A DNA stretch of 64,000 nucleotides from a bacterium (lineage in GTDB: Bacteria; Lindowbacteria; 2-12-FULL-62-27), in contig JACQOF010000127.1 in assembly GCA_016202645.1 (NCBI GenBank), forward strand, positions 117,297-181,296, written 5' to 3'. Shown piece after piece: positions 33,685-43,528 of this stretch. The notes below the pieces were generated by a model that ran no database searches, was not told the origin of the DNA, and saw only the letters and a program-made list of their open reading frames with translations. The position numbers were made by a program, and so were the translations under genes. Each line of letters opens with the position of its first letter. Positions within the stretch are counted from its first letter, which is position 1.

Positions 33685-34865
33685 TGTCAATCCGTTCCGA
33701 ATTCCCGATTTTGAACCAGACCATCCACGGCATGCCGGTGACTTACCTCGACAGCGCATCGACCAGTCTCAAGCCCCGCTGTGTGCTGGAGGCCATTCGA
33801 AAATATTACGAAGAGGCGACGGCCAACGTTCATCGCTCGACCCATCTTTTTGGCGAGACCGCTACACAAGGCTACGAGGACGCGCGAAACAGAGCCGCCC
33901 ATTTTCTGAACGCGCGACCGGACGAAATCGTTTTTGTCCGCAACACCACGGAGGCCGTGAACCTCGTCGCCCTTAGCCTGCGGCTTGAAAAAGACGACGA
34001 GATCCTCATCACGCCCCTCGAACACCACTCCAACCAGCTGCCGTGGGCCTCGAAAGTCAAAGTGGTCTACGTGCCTCTAAGGCCGGACGGCCTGCCCGAT
34101 TCCTCGCGCCTCGAGGATCTCGTGACGCCGAGGACAAAACTGATGGGACTCGGGCTTCTTTCCAACGTCACCGGCACGCGCGGCGACGTCGAAGTCTGGC
34201 GGGAAGTGGCGTCGAAGCGCGGCATCCCATTTCTTTTGGATGCGTCGCAGGCCGGCGGGCACATGCCGATGGATGTCCAAAAGCTGGGGTGCGATTTTCT
34301 GGCTTTTTCGGGCCACAAGGTTTGCGGCCCGTCCGGGATCGGCGTGCTCTGGGGAAAACGCAGCTGGCTGGAACAGATGGCCCCCCCTTTTCTGGGCGGC
34401 GGGATGGTGCACGAAAGCCGGTTGGACGGATACACGGTCAAAGAGGTCCCATGGTGTTTTGAAGCCGGTACGCCGAACGTTGAGGGCGCGATGGGCCTGG
34501 CCGCCGCGCTGGAGTTTCTTGAAAAAATCGGAATGAAAAACGTGGAAGATCATTCGAAAGAACTGGGACGACAGATGTATGACGGATTAAAAGGCAATAG
34601 GCAGCTCCGCCTCGTGGCCGATCAAACTTCGGAACGATACGGCATCGTCAGTTTTTTTGTCGACATCCCCGGCCTTTCCGCCGAAGCCTTCGGACGGATC
34701 ATGGCGGACACGTACGGCATTCTCCTCAGCGCCGGAAAACATTGCACGCACCCCTACCACGACCTGATCGGATTTTCCGCGACGGTCCGCGCGTCCACGC
34801 ACGTGTACACGACGGAGGACGAGGTCAACCGATTTTTGGATGCGGTCCGGGAAATTACCGGATAG
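33684..34865 (+). CDS. Class V aminotransferase, SufS-like cysteine desulfurase or selenocysteine lyase family
   Basis: A 393-residue PLP enzyme. The fold-type I landmarks are YLDSASTSLKPRCVLEAI at the start, NTTEAVNLVALSL, PLEHHSNQLPW (PLP-stacking His), DASQAGGHMPMDVQKLGCDF, SGHKVCGPSGIGVLWG (Schiff-base Lys212), and near the C-terminus AGKHCTHP with Cys354 in the position of the sulfur-accepting cysteine of SufS. The length agrees with SufS, but no other suf genes are nearby. The coupling to an adenylating enzyme suggests a dedicated sulfur-transfer or C-S/C-N lyase step rather than general Fe-S assembly (inference). The start is the ATG at 33684 that overlaps the upstream stop. The end overlaps the convergent ATP-grasp gene by 11 bases. 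Confidence 0.85.
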   Translation: MSIRSEFPILNQTIHGMPVTYLDSASTSLKPRCVLEAIRKYYEEATANVHRSTHLFGETATQGYEDARNRAAHFLNARPDEIVFVRNTTEAVNLVALSLRLEKDDEILITPLEHHSNQLPWASKVKVVYVPLRPDGLPDSSRLEDLVTPRTKLMGLGLLSNVTGTRGDVEVWREVASKRGIPFLLDASQAGGHMPMDVQKLGCDFLAFSGHKVCGPSGIGVLWGKRSWLEQMAPPFLGGGMVHESRLDGYTVKEVPWCFEAGTPNVEGAMGLAAALEFLEKIGMKNVEDHSKELGRQMYDGLKGNRQLRLVADQTSERYGIVSFFVDIPGLSAEAFGRIMADTYGILLSAGKHCTHPYHDLIGFSATVRASTHVYTTEDEVNRFLDAVREITG

Positions 34866-35865
34866 GCGGACGTCTTTCTTTACGCGCCCATGCGAGAATT
34901 CGAGAGACTAGGCCGTCGTATCCCCATCCCGCCGCCGCCGCCATTTTTGAGAGGCCGCCGACGGGGGAAAGATCGGGATTTGGATTTACCTCCAGCACGT
35001 AGATCCGGTTCCGCGCGCCGACGCGAAAGTCCACGCGGGCGTATCCCTCAACATTCAGGGCCGCCAGGGCGGAAAGTCCGACGCGGTTGAGCCGTTCCTT
35101 CAACCCGGCCGGAGCGGCCGCCGGGCATCGCGTTTGGGATCCTTTGAATTCCGGCGAATCGTATTTCCATTTGGATTCATACCCAAGGATATTCGGCCGG
35201 CCGCGGGGCATTCCGGAAAAATAAATTTCGGACACCGGCAAAACTTCCCGCCCGACGACGCCCACATTGAATTCCCGGCCGGCGATGAACGATTCAATCA
35301 GAATCGGTTGACGGAATTTCCGATACAGATTCTTGACGTCTGAACGAAGCTTGCGCGGCGCGGCCGTCACCGAATCGGCAAAAATTCCGATACTGCCGTC
35401 CTCTTGCGACGGTTTGGTGATCCAGGGCTTCGGCGGCAGCGTTTTCGGCAGGCGGCCATCAACGGAGACGGCCATCGGCGGAGTCAAAATTCCATGTTCA
35501 CGCAGAACGGCGTTCGCGGCCAGCTTGTCGCGGCAGAGACTCAGGGACTCCGCCGAGGATGACGTATGCGGAATGCCCAGAAGATCCAGCAGGGCGGCCA
35601 TCCTGGATTCCCCGTTTGTTTCCCCGAATGCCGTCTCCGCAAGATGAAATACAGCTTTCGGCCGAGAATTTTGCAGTTGCTTGAAGACGGCGTTGATTCC
35701 CGAGCCGAGTGAAACGCGCCTGACCCGATACCCCAGGCGTCTCAGCGATATTTCAACCGCCCGGATGGATTCCCACACTCCCAGATGCGCCTCTTTTTCG
35801 TCCGAGTCCATCAGAGCGCGGGATTCGTCATATAGAATGACGACTTCCACTTGACCCCTTCGCAT
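34855..35865 (-). CDS. ATP-grasp ligase, D-alanine-D-alanine ligase-like
   Basis: A 336-residue ATP-grasp enzyme. The N-terminal domain starts VEVVILYDESRALM and has AVFHLAETAFGETNGESRMA, like the D-Ala-D-Ala ligase EG..GEDG motif but altered. The central ATP-binding part has KPWITKPSQEDGSIGI and the metal-binding C-terminus reads VDFRVGARNRIYVLEVNPNPDLSP, close to the DFR...EVNTLPGLT of Ddl. The Ddl specificity residues are not conserved, so another dipeptide or amino-acid ligation is as likely as a cell-wall role. The ATG at 35865 is used; 35901 would add 12 residues. It is convergent with, and overlaps, the SufS-like gene; whether it belongs to the same pathway is open. Confidence 0.8.
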   Translation of the reverse strand: MRRGQVEVVILYDESRALMDSDEKEAHLGVWESIRAVEISLRRLGYRVRRVSLGSGINAVFKQLQNSRPKAVFHLAETAFGETNGESRMAALLDLLGIPHTSSSAESLSLCRDKLAANAVLREHGILTPPMAVSVDGRLPKTLPPKPWITKPSQEDGSIGIFADSVTAAPRKLRSDVKNLYRKFRQPILIESFIAGREFNVGVVGREVLPVSEIYFSGMPRGRPNILGYESKWKYDSPEFKGSQTRCPAAAPAGLKERLNRVGLSALAALNVEGYARVDFRVGARNRIYVLEVNPNPDLSPVGGLSKMAAAAGWGYDGLVSRILAWARKERRPPIR

Positions 35866-35924
35866 CACCCCGATTTGAACAAAGACGGACAAGAAGATCA
35901 AGCCGTCCCCGGAATGAGTCCCGA

Positions 35925-35954
35925 TTGACGACTGTTCCGAATCGATGGTATAAA
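35925..35954 (+). promoter_or_regulatory. Sigma-70-type promoter of the ilvN operon
   Basis: TTGACG (35925-35930), 18 bases, TATAAA (35949-35954), with the ilvN ATG 30 bases further on. It is the best housekeeping-type promoter seen in the window and sits immediately before ilvN, with no ilvB in between. Confidence 0.6.
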
Positions 35955-35984
35955 AATCTGTTTTTTGACGTGAAAGGAGCGGGC

Positions 35985-36518
35985 ATGCGGCACGTGTTAT
36001 CGATTCTGGTGCAAAACAAATTCGGCGTCCTGGCGCGGGTTGCCGGGCTGATTTCGGCGCGGGGCTTCAACATCGACAGCCTCAGCGTCGGCGAGACCGA
36101 GGACCCGAGGATTTCCCGGATGTGCATCGTCGTCCAGGGGGACGACTCGACCATCGAGCAGATCATCAAGCAACTGCGGCGGCTGGTCGAGACCCTGAAG
36201 ATCATGGACCTGGCGGAAGGCCGCTATGTCGAGCGGGAGCTGATTCTCCTCAAAGTCGACGCCATCCCGGCGCGGCGGCTGGAGATTCTGCAGGTGGCCA
36301 ATGTATTTGGCGCCAAGATCATGGACATGACCGCCAAGGAGATCATCATGGAACTGGCGGGGGAATGCGGCAAGGTCGAGGCGTTCATCGCCATGATGAA
36401 ACCGTACGGCATCAAGGAAATGGCCCGCACCGGAACGGTGGCGCTCGCGCGGGGTTCTCCGGCGTCGCAAGGCGCGTCCGTGCGTGACGCCGCCCCGGCC
36501 GGCGTCAACACCTTGTAA
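35985..36518 (+). CDS. ilvN: Acetolactate synthase small (regulatory) subunit
   Basis: The regulatory partner of acetolactate synthase, the first common step of valine and isoleucine synthesis. The N-terminal ACT domain reads HVLSILVQNKFGVLARVAGL and GFNIDSLSVGETEDPRISRM, where valine binds in homologues. The C-terminal half has ELILLKVDAIPARRLEILQV and MELAGECGKVEAFIAMMKPY. The start at 35985 follows AAGGAG. The 177 residues are slightly longer than usual; the last 20 (SPASQGASVRDAAPAGVNTL) are outside the conserved fold and contain a small palindrome at the DNA level. The catalytic subunit ilvB is not in the window. ilvC follows after 200 bases that contain a repeat element. Confidence 0.95.
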   Translation: MRHVLSILVQNKFGVLARVAGLISARGFNIDSLSVGETEDPRISRMCIVVQGDDSTIEQIIKQLRRLVETLKIMDLAEGRYVERELILLKVDAIPARRLEILQVANVFGAKIMDMTAKEIIMELAGECGKVEAFIAMMKPYGIKEMARTGTVALARGSPASQGASVRDAAPAGVNTL

Positions 36519-36530
36519 GTGGGGCTGGAA

Positions 36531-36686
36531 CGCAACTATTCAGGCCGGCATGCCCGCCCCGTGGCTGTCATTCCCGCGAAAGCGGGAATCCAGCGCGGGG
36601 TAAACTCCAGCGGGCATCCGGATCAATCGCAGAGCAGACTGGATTCCCGCTTTCGCGGGAATGACACCAGGAGCCGAATAGTTACG
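36531..36686. repeat. Dispersed palindromic element (GTCATTCCCGCG family), copy 2, with both terminal repeats
   Basis: The left end CGCAACTATTCAGGCC and right end GAGCCGAATAGTTACG are inverted copies of each other. Inside are GTCATTCCCGCG-aaa-gcgggaatccag and its inverted partner ctggattcccgc-ttt-CGCGGGAATGAC. It lies between ilvN and ilvC, 18 bases before the ilvC ribosome site. Confidence 0.88.
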
Positions 36687-36718
36687 CCGGAACAACACGA
36701 TCTAGAAGGAGACATCTG

Positions 36719-37738
36719 ATGGCTGAAATTTGTTATGACAAGGACGCCGATCTGGCGTTTCTGAAAAACCGCAAGATCGCCATGATCGGTTACGGCTCTC
36801 AGGGCCACGCCCAGGCCCAGAATCTCAGGGACAGCGGCATCCAGGTCATCATCGCCGCGTCGAAACCCGGAAGCGCGTCCTGGGAAAACGCGAAGAAAGC
36901 CGGGTTCGAAGTCATGACGGCCGCCGACGCGGCCAAGAAAGCCGACGTCTATTTCATGCTGGCGCCGGACGAGAAACAAAAGACGATTTTCGAGCGGGAC
37001 ATTCTGCCGGCCGCGAAGGAAAAGTCCGTTCTGGTTTTTGCGCACGGATTCAACATCCGCTTTTTCCGCGTCGTCCCGCCGGCTTTCATGGACGTCATCC
37101 TCGTCGCGCCGAAAGCGCCCGGCCACACGCTCCGGTCCATGTTCAAGGAGGGCAAGGGCGTTCCATCTCTGCTTGCCGTTCATCAGGACGCCAGCGGCCA
37201 GGCCCGGAACATCGCGCTGGCCATCGCCAAAGGCATCGGCTCGACGCGGGCCGGCGCCCTCTGGACGACCTTCACGGAGGAATGCGAGTCGGATCTGTTC
37301 GGCGAACAGGTCATTCTCTGCGGCGGAGTCTCGCACCTGATCCACGCGGCGTTTGAGACCCTGGTTGAAGCCGGATACCAGCCCGAGGTGGCATATTTCG
37401 AAGCCTGTCACGAGCTGAAGTTGATCGTCGACATGATCCAGGAGGGCGGCATATCCTGGATGCGATACTCGTGTTCCGACACCGCCGAATTCGGCGACTA
37501 CAGCCGGGGCCCGCGGATCATTACGGACGAGACCAAAGCCGAAATGAAGAAAATCCTGAACGAAATCCAGACTGGCCAGTTCGCCCGGGAGTGGATGCTG
37601 GAAAACGAGGTCGGCCGGCCTGTCTTTAATTCGATGCGAGCCCGGCACAAGGCCCACCAGATCGAAACGGTCGGGGAAAGCGTCCGGTCGATGATGTCCT
37701 GGATCCGGCGGCGCCGCACGGAGACCGGGGAGGATTAG
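36719..37738 (+). CDS. ilvC: Ketol-acid reductoisomerase (class I)
   Basis: Converts acetolactate to dihydroxyisovalerate with NADPH and magnesium in valine/isoleucine synthesis. The nucleotide-binding loop is [18 protein letters not shown] (residues 22-39). [46 protein letters not shown] with the metal-binding Asp and Glu, and [14 protein letters not shown] with SDTAEFGDY are all typical. The length, 339 residues, fits the short class I enzyme. AGAAGGAG precedes the ATG. The start region ([20 protein letters not shown]) is standard. Confidence 0.98.
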   Translation: MAEICYDKDADLAFLKNRKIAMIGYGSQGHAQAQNLRDSGIQVIIAASKPGSASWENAKKAGFEVMTAADAAKKADVYFMLAPDEKQKTIFERDILPAAKEKSVLVFAHGFNIRFFRVVPPAFMDVILVAPKAPGHTLRSMFKEGKGVPSLLAVHQDASGQARNIALAIAKGIGSTRAGALWTTFTEECESDLFGEQVILCGGVSHLIHAAFETLVEAGYQPEVAYFEACHELKLIVDMIQEGGISWMRYSCSDTAEFGDYSRGPRIITDETKAEMKKILNEIQTGQFAREWMLENEVGRPVFNSMRARHKAHQIETVGESVRSMMSWIRRRRTETGED

Positions 37739-37755
37739 GCCCCGCGGGGTTCGAC

Positions 37756-38379
37756 ATGGCGCCGGAGGGGCTGAAATTCATCGTTCCCATCTGCGCCGCG
37801 GCCGTGCTCTCTCTCTTGTTCATCGGCCCGGGGTGGCCCGCGACCGCGTGCGCCGCGGCGGCGTTTCTGGTCGGCCTTTTCTTCCGTCTGCCCGCGCCGC
37901 CCCCTGAAGCCGACGGGGCGGTGATTCTTTCGCCAGCCGGAGGATTCGTCATCGAAATTGTCGAGGAGGAGGAACCGGTGTTTCTGAAGGAGATGGCCCG
38001 CCGCATCAGCATTTTCATGACGCCCCTCGACGTTCACATCAACACCGCGCCGATGGACGGCACCGTCCGTCACACCGACTACCGGCCAGGCGCGTTTTTC
38101 AAAGCCGACCGGCCCGAGGCGCGTTTGCACAACGAGCGGATGAGCGTCGGCATCGAGCGCCCGGACGGCGTCAAGTGTCTGGCCCATCAGGTTGCCGGCT
38201 GGCTGGCGCGGCGGATCGTCTGCGACGTGTCGGTCGGCGACCGCGTCGAGCGAGGCCGCCGGTACGGCCTCATCCAATTCGGTTCCCGCATGGATTTGTA
38301 TCTGCCGGTCCGGGCCGACATCCGGGTCAAGCCGGGCGAGCACGTCCGCGCCGCGCGCACGGTTCTCGCCAGCGTCTGA
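37756..38379 (+). CDS. psd: Phosphatidylserine decarboxylase (short type)
   Basis: Makes phosphatidylethanolamine from phosphatidylserine at the inner membrane. An N-terminal hydrophobic hairpin (FIVPICAAAVLSLLFIGPGW and ACAAAAFLVGLFF) anchors the protein. The core has ILSPAGGFVIEI, RISIFMTPLDVHINTAPMDG (the catalytic-region His) and GVKCLAHQVAGWLARRIVCD. The self-cleavage site that creates the pyruvoyl group is the GS in LIQFGSRMDLYLP near residue 175. At 207 residues it belongs to the short, archaeal-like class. It is 17 bases after ilvC, and its stop overlaps the pssA start (TGATG). Confidence 0.95.
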   Translation: MAPEGLKFIVPICAAAVLSLLFIGPGWPATACAAAAFLVGLFFRLPAPPPEADGAVILSPAGGFVIEIVEEEEPVFLKEMARRISIFMTPLDVHINTAPMDGTVRHTDYRPGAFFKADRPEARLHNERMSVGIERPDGVKCLAHQVAGWLARRIVCDVSVGDRVERGRRYGLIQFGSRMDLYLPVRADIRVKPGEHVRAARTVLASV

Positions 38380-39157
38380 TGGACGGCAGTCCCATGCAAA
38401 AATGGCGCTACAAATTTTCCATCCGGCGCGGCGTCTATCTTCTGCCCAGTCTCTTTACCCTGGCCAACATGCTCTGCGGATTTTACGCCATCGTCCTGGC
38501 CTACCGTGACCGCTATCTGGACGCCTGCATCGCTCTCGTGATCGCCGGCCTGGCCGACGGCCTGGACGGGCGGATCGCGCGGCTGACGAACACCACGAGC
38601 GAATTCGGCGTCGAGTTCGACTCCCTGGCGGACCTCCTCTCCTTTTGCATGGCCCCGGCCTTCCTCCTCTATTTCCGCTGGCTGGAGGATCTGCCGAAGA
38701 TCGGCTGGGTCTGCGCGTTTGTCTTCGTCGCCTGCGGCGCGATCCGCCTGGCCCGATTCAACGCCTACGACTCCACCTCCGACACCGCCTACTTCAACGG
38801 CCTGCCGACTCCCGCCGCCGCGGCCGGCGCGATCTCGCTGGTTCTTCTGGAGGAAAGCATCTTTCCGGGCGCGACCCACGCGGGCGTGGTCGCCCCCTGG
38901 TCATGTCTGGTGCTGGCGTTTTTGATGGTATCGAACATTCGGTATCCCAGTTTCAAGGGCCTGAAGTGGGGCGGGCGGGTGCCGGCGCGGCTGCTGATCG
39001 CGATCGTCTTCTTGATTTTCATCTTCATCTCCAAACCCGACGTCGCCATCTCCTCCTTCTGCTTCGTTTACGTCCTCTCCGGCCCCGTGATCCAACTTCT
39101 GATCATGGCCGGCATTAGAAAACCGCGCCCGGTTGCTTCCGGAGAGGAGGCGCATTC

Positions 39158-39161
<4 letters not shown>
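38379..39161 (+). CDS. pssA: CDP-diacylglycerol-serine O-phosphatidyltransferase
   Basis: An inner-membrane enzyme that makes phosphatidylserine, the substrate of the preceding decarboxylase. The CDP-alcohol phosphatidyltransferase motif is complete: [20 protein letters not shown][13 protein letters not shown] (DG-AR-G-D-D pattern). Several membrane helices follow ([54 protein letters not shown]). The 260-residue length matches the Bacillus-type PssA. The ATG at 38379 overlaps the psd stop; another ATG at 38394 is possible. The end overlaps leuA (ATGA). The psd-pssA-leuA order after ilvC is a known conserved arrangement in several phyla. Confidence 0.96.
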
Positions 39162-40699
<1,538 letters not shown>

Positions 40700-40736
40700 T
40701 TTGTAATCGGCCGGTGAACAGTGGTTTTGTAAAAAC

Positions 40737-40827
40737 TCCTCCCCCCTTGAGGGGGAGGTTGGGAGGGGGGTTCCACAAAAGCGCCGTGCCGATACCCCCC
40801 ATCCACCTTCCCCCTCAAGGGGGGAAG
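40737..40827. repeat. CCTCCCCCTTGAGG palindromic element, intergenic copy
   Basis: TCCTCCCCCCTTGAGGGGGA and the inverted CCCCCTCAAGGGGGG flank a centre with GGGAGGGGGG and CCCCCCATCC. It occupies most of the gap between leuA and the cNMP-binding protein gene. Confidence 0.85.
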
Positions 40828-40888
40828 AGCTTATATGCCCCCTTTTACCGACCTGATTCTTTGATTTTCTCCGCCCAGTGGATGTCCG

Positions 40889-43408
40889 GTGGCTGAGGAG
40901 ACCGCGAAGGGCGACGGCAAAGCCGCGGCGATGCCGAAACCCGAGAAGCTCAAGTTCGAGCCCGGCGACGTCATCTGTCTGCAGGGCGAAGCGAGCAAGG
41001 AGCTCTATCTTTTAAACACCGGCAAGCTCGAAATCCTCGTCTGCGACCAGATGCCGCCGCCCAAGTCGAAGGACGAGCTGATCCGCAAATCAAGCCGGGT
41101 CGCCACCATCGAAACGCCCGGGCCCTTCGGCGAACTCGCGTTTCTCCTTCAGCTCCCCCGCACCGCGTCGGTCCGGGTCATCGAGAACACCGAAGTCACC
41201 AAATTCGCCGCCGTCGACGGCGCGTTCCAGGGCATGATCGCCCGCACACCGAAACTCGGCCTCGACTTTTCGAGAAACATCCTCAAACGATACACCATAT
41301 CCCTTCAGGACGTCTCCGAAGCCAACCGCCTCCTCAAGATTTTTCAGAGGCTGTACGACAATTCCTGCCTGATCCTCGCCATTCACGCCGCGGAGGCTCT
41401 TGAAAAACAAACCATGTTTTCCCAGGTGAAATTTGACGACAAAAATTCCAAGGCCTTCCAGCGCGGCCAGAAGATATACCAGATTCTGTCGAAAGCCGAC
41501 CAACTCCCCAAGAAAATCGGGCCGACGATTCTCGAGAAGGACCATTCGGACGCCATCGGCGTCAAGTACGGCGGCAAGACCGTCCGCACGGCCGAGATCC
41601 GGGAGGCTGATTTTTTCAGGAAGCTCATGTCCGACGTTGAAGGCCATTTTGCATCCATGATTGAAACCGACCCGTCCCTCGTCGTCTTCATCGCCCAGCG
41701 CCTCGCGTCCAAGCTCCCCGCCGTGAACGCCCTGTTTCTCTCGCAGAAGGACGCCGTCGACGACGCCGTGGAGGCCTACATCGGAAAATCGAACAGCATC
41801 CTGTCCGATCTGCTGGAATTGACTGAAGCCGTTTCCAAAAAGGAGGACCTGGCCGCCCTGAAGGCGCCGCTGGACGAGCTTCTCCACAGCATCTGCCGCA
41901 GCGCCCGGCCCATGGTGTCCATCTACGAAGACCTCTGGGGCGTGCCGCCGCCGCGCCTGTCAGGAAGTTTCCGGAAAGTGGTGACGGAGATGGAAAAGAA
42001 AGAGGAGGAGGACCGCAAAACCGCCGAGCGGGAGGCGGCGGCGCGGGAAGCCGCCGCGGCCGGGAAGGGCGGGACGGTCATCAAGGACACGCTCCCGCTT
42101 TTCATGAAGAGTTTCAACGTGGAGGACGACGTCAAGACCAAGCTCGAGGCCGTCATCGAGGCCTACAAGGGACTCGAGAACAAATTAGACTTTACGGGAG
42201 ACGCGCGGAAGGTCAAGAACGAGCTTTCGGCCAACTACTGGAAAGTCTACCGGAACGCCGTCCGGTCCTATTTCGAAAATCCCGCCGCGTTCCCCGCCGA
42301 GGGAAAATTGCTCCTACGCTACGGCCTCCTCGACGAGCGGATGATCGAGCCGGACGACCTGGACACCCTGCCCAAAATTCCCTACACCCAGATCAGCGAC
42401 GATTTTCCGATCTATTTCGCCGACGAGTGGCTCCACCGGGTGTTCGAAGGCAAGGAAGGCCCGAGTTCGACCGAACTCGGGGAGACGTTTCAGGAAGTGG
42501 TCAAGCGCGGCGAGGACGAAGTCAAAGTCTACACGGACGACGCCACGTTCGGCCTTGTCGCCTACGAGATCGACCACCTCGCCAAGAGCGCCGTCCGGAT
42601 GTGCGCCGGCGGCCCCGCATTCAATTTCCCGATCCTCTGCAAGGATTTCTGCGGCACGGGTCTTGAAAAGAAAATCCTGACCAAGGAAAAACTCGCGGCG
42701 GCCGTGGCCGACATTCTCAAGCTCGATTACCGCGTCTTCGTGCGGGACGTGAAGGTGGTGGCGCAGGACAAAGCCTATTTCGTCGACAAGGAAGTCCGGC
42801 CGAACTTCATTTTACTGCCCTCCTCCGGGTCTCAGGCCATTTGCTGGCAGGAACTGGACGGCCGGAGCAAGGAAACCCGCGCGCGGATCGTCCTGCCGAC
42901 GCTTCTGCAGGGCGACCTCAAAGACATCCTGATGGACGTCTTCGCCAAGTTCCGCTGGAACCTCGGCAAGACCATCGCCGGCTACAACTGGGCGAACCCC
43001 GCCGAGGGCGGCCTCACGGGGGCGTACTTCGACTACGTGAGCTTCTACAAGAAAAACACGGAACTCACCGAGGACGAAAAGGAAAAGTGCAAGGAGATGT
43101 TCGACAAGTACCCAGCCGTCGGCGACAAGTTCGCCGCGAACTACAAGGAATGGATGACCTTCGAAAAGGAGGGCGTCCAGAAGCTCAACAACATCTGCCG
43201 CGGGATCTTTTTCAAGTTCGTCCCGTTCGCGCGGCGGATCCGGGAAGGCCTCGGCAAATTCCCGGCCTTTGAAAAGCATCTCTACAAGGACAACAATCTC
43301 CGTACCAAACAAATCCAGGAACTCGAAACGCGCATCAAGGCCTTCGAGAACGACGGCGTGGAGGTCCCCCAGGAGTTCCGGGACGCGATCGAGTTTATGA
43401 AGAAATAA
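40889..43408 (+). CDS. Large cyclic-nucleotide-binding protein of unknown function (839 residues)
   Basis: One CRP-type domain lies at residues about 20-130 (FEPGDVICLQGEASKELYLL, then GPFGELAFLLQLPRTASV, the phosphate-binding cassette with Glu and Arg). The next 700 residues are mostly helical, highly charged (AEREAAAREAAAAGKG, TEDEKEKCKEMFDKYP) and lack any signal peptide, membrane segment, DNA-binding motif or catalytic signature I recognise. A compact region around SGSQAICWQELDGRSKETRA and VDVFAKFRWNLG-like sequence may be a globular domain. The GTG start at 40889 is assumed; an in-frame ATG at residue 15 is possible. A shorter relative with similar sequence after the cNMP domain is at 61187-62185. 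Probably a cytosolic cNMP sensor or scaffold. Confidence 0.75.
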   Translation: MAEETAKGDGKAAAMPKPEKLKFEPGDVICLQGEASKELYLLNTGKLEILVCDQMPPPKSKDELIRKSSRVATIETPGPFGELAFLLQLPRTASVRVIENTEVTKFAAVDGAFQGMIARTPKLGLDFSRNILKRYTISLQDVSEANRLLKIFQRLYDNSCLILAIHAAEALEKQTMFSQVKFDDKNSKAFQRGQKIYQILSKADQLPKKIGPTILEKDHSDAIGVKYGGKTVRTAEIREADFFRKLMSDVEGHFASMIETDPSLVVFIAQRLASKLPAVNALFLSQKDAVDDAVEAYIGKSNSILSDLLELTEAVSKKEDLAALKAPLDELLHSICRSARPMVSIYEDLWGVPPPRLSGSFRKVVTEMEKKEEEDRKTAEREAAAREAAAAGKGGTVIKDTLPLFMKSFNVEDDVKTKLEAVIEAYKGLENKLDFTGDARKVKNELSANYWKVYRNAVRSYFENPAAFPAEGKLLLRYGLLDERMIEPDDLDTLPKIPYTQISDDFPIYFADEWLHRVFEGKEGPSSTELGETFQEVVKRGEDEVKVYTDDATFGLVAYEIDHLAKSAVRMCAGGPAFNFPILCKDFCGTGLEKKILTKEKLAAAVADILKLDYRVFVRDVKVVAQDKAYFVDKEVRPNFILLPSSGSQAICWQELDGRSKETRARIVLPTLLQGDLKDILMDVFAKFRWNLGKTIAGYNWANPAEGGLTGAYFDYVSFYKKNTELTEDEKEKCKEMFDKYPAVGDKFAANYKEWMTFEKEGVQKLNNICRGIFFKFVPFARRIREGLGKFPAFEKHLYKDNNLRTKQIQELETRIKAFENDGVEVPQEFRDAIEFMKK

Positions 43409-43409
43409 T

Positions 43410-43502
43410 GGTTACGATTCAGCCTTCCGCGTCATTCCCGCGAACGCGGGAATCCAGTCCGCCCGGCGATCATCTGGATTCCCGCGTTCGCGGGAATGAC
43501 GA
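43410..43502. repeat. Dispersed palindromic element (GTCATTCCCGCG family), copy 3
   Basis: GGTTACGATTCAGCC at the left, then GTCATTCCCGCG-aac-gcgggaatccag, spacer, and the inverted ctggattcccgc-gtt-CGCGGGAATGACG. The right terminal repeat is missing. The element ends 26 bases before the proposed start of the next gene. Confidence 0.85.
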
Positions 43503-43528
43503 GATGATCAACGGATTCTGAGGCCCGC

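Noticed and set aside
38175-38378. Upstream extension of the pssA frame
   Set aside because: It overlaps the psd coding sequence; the TGATG junction at 38379 gives the natural pssA start.
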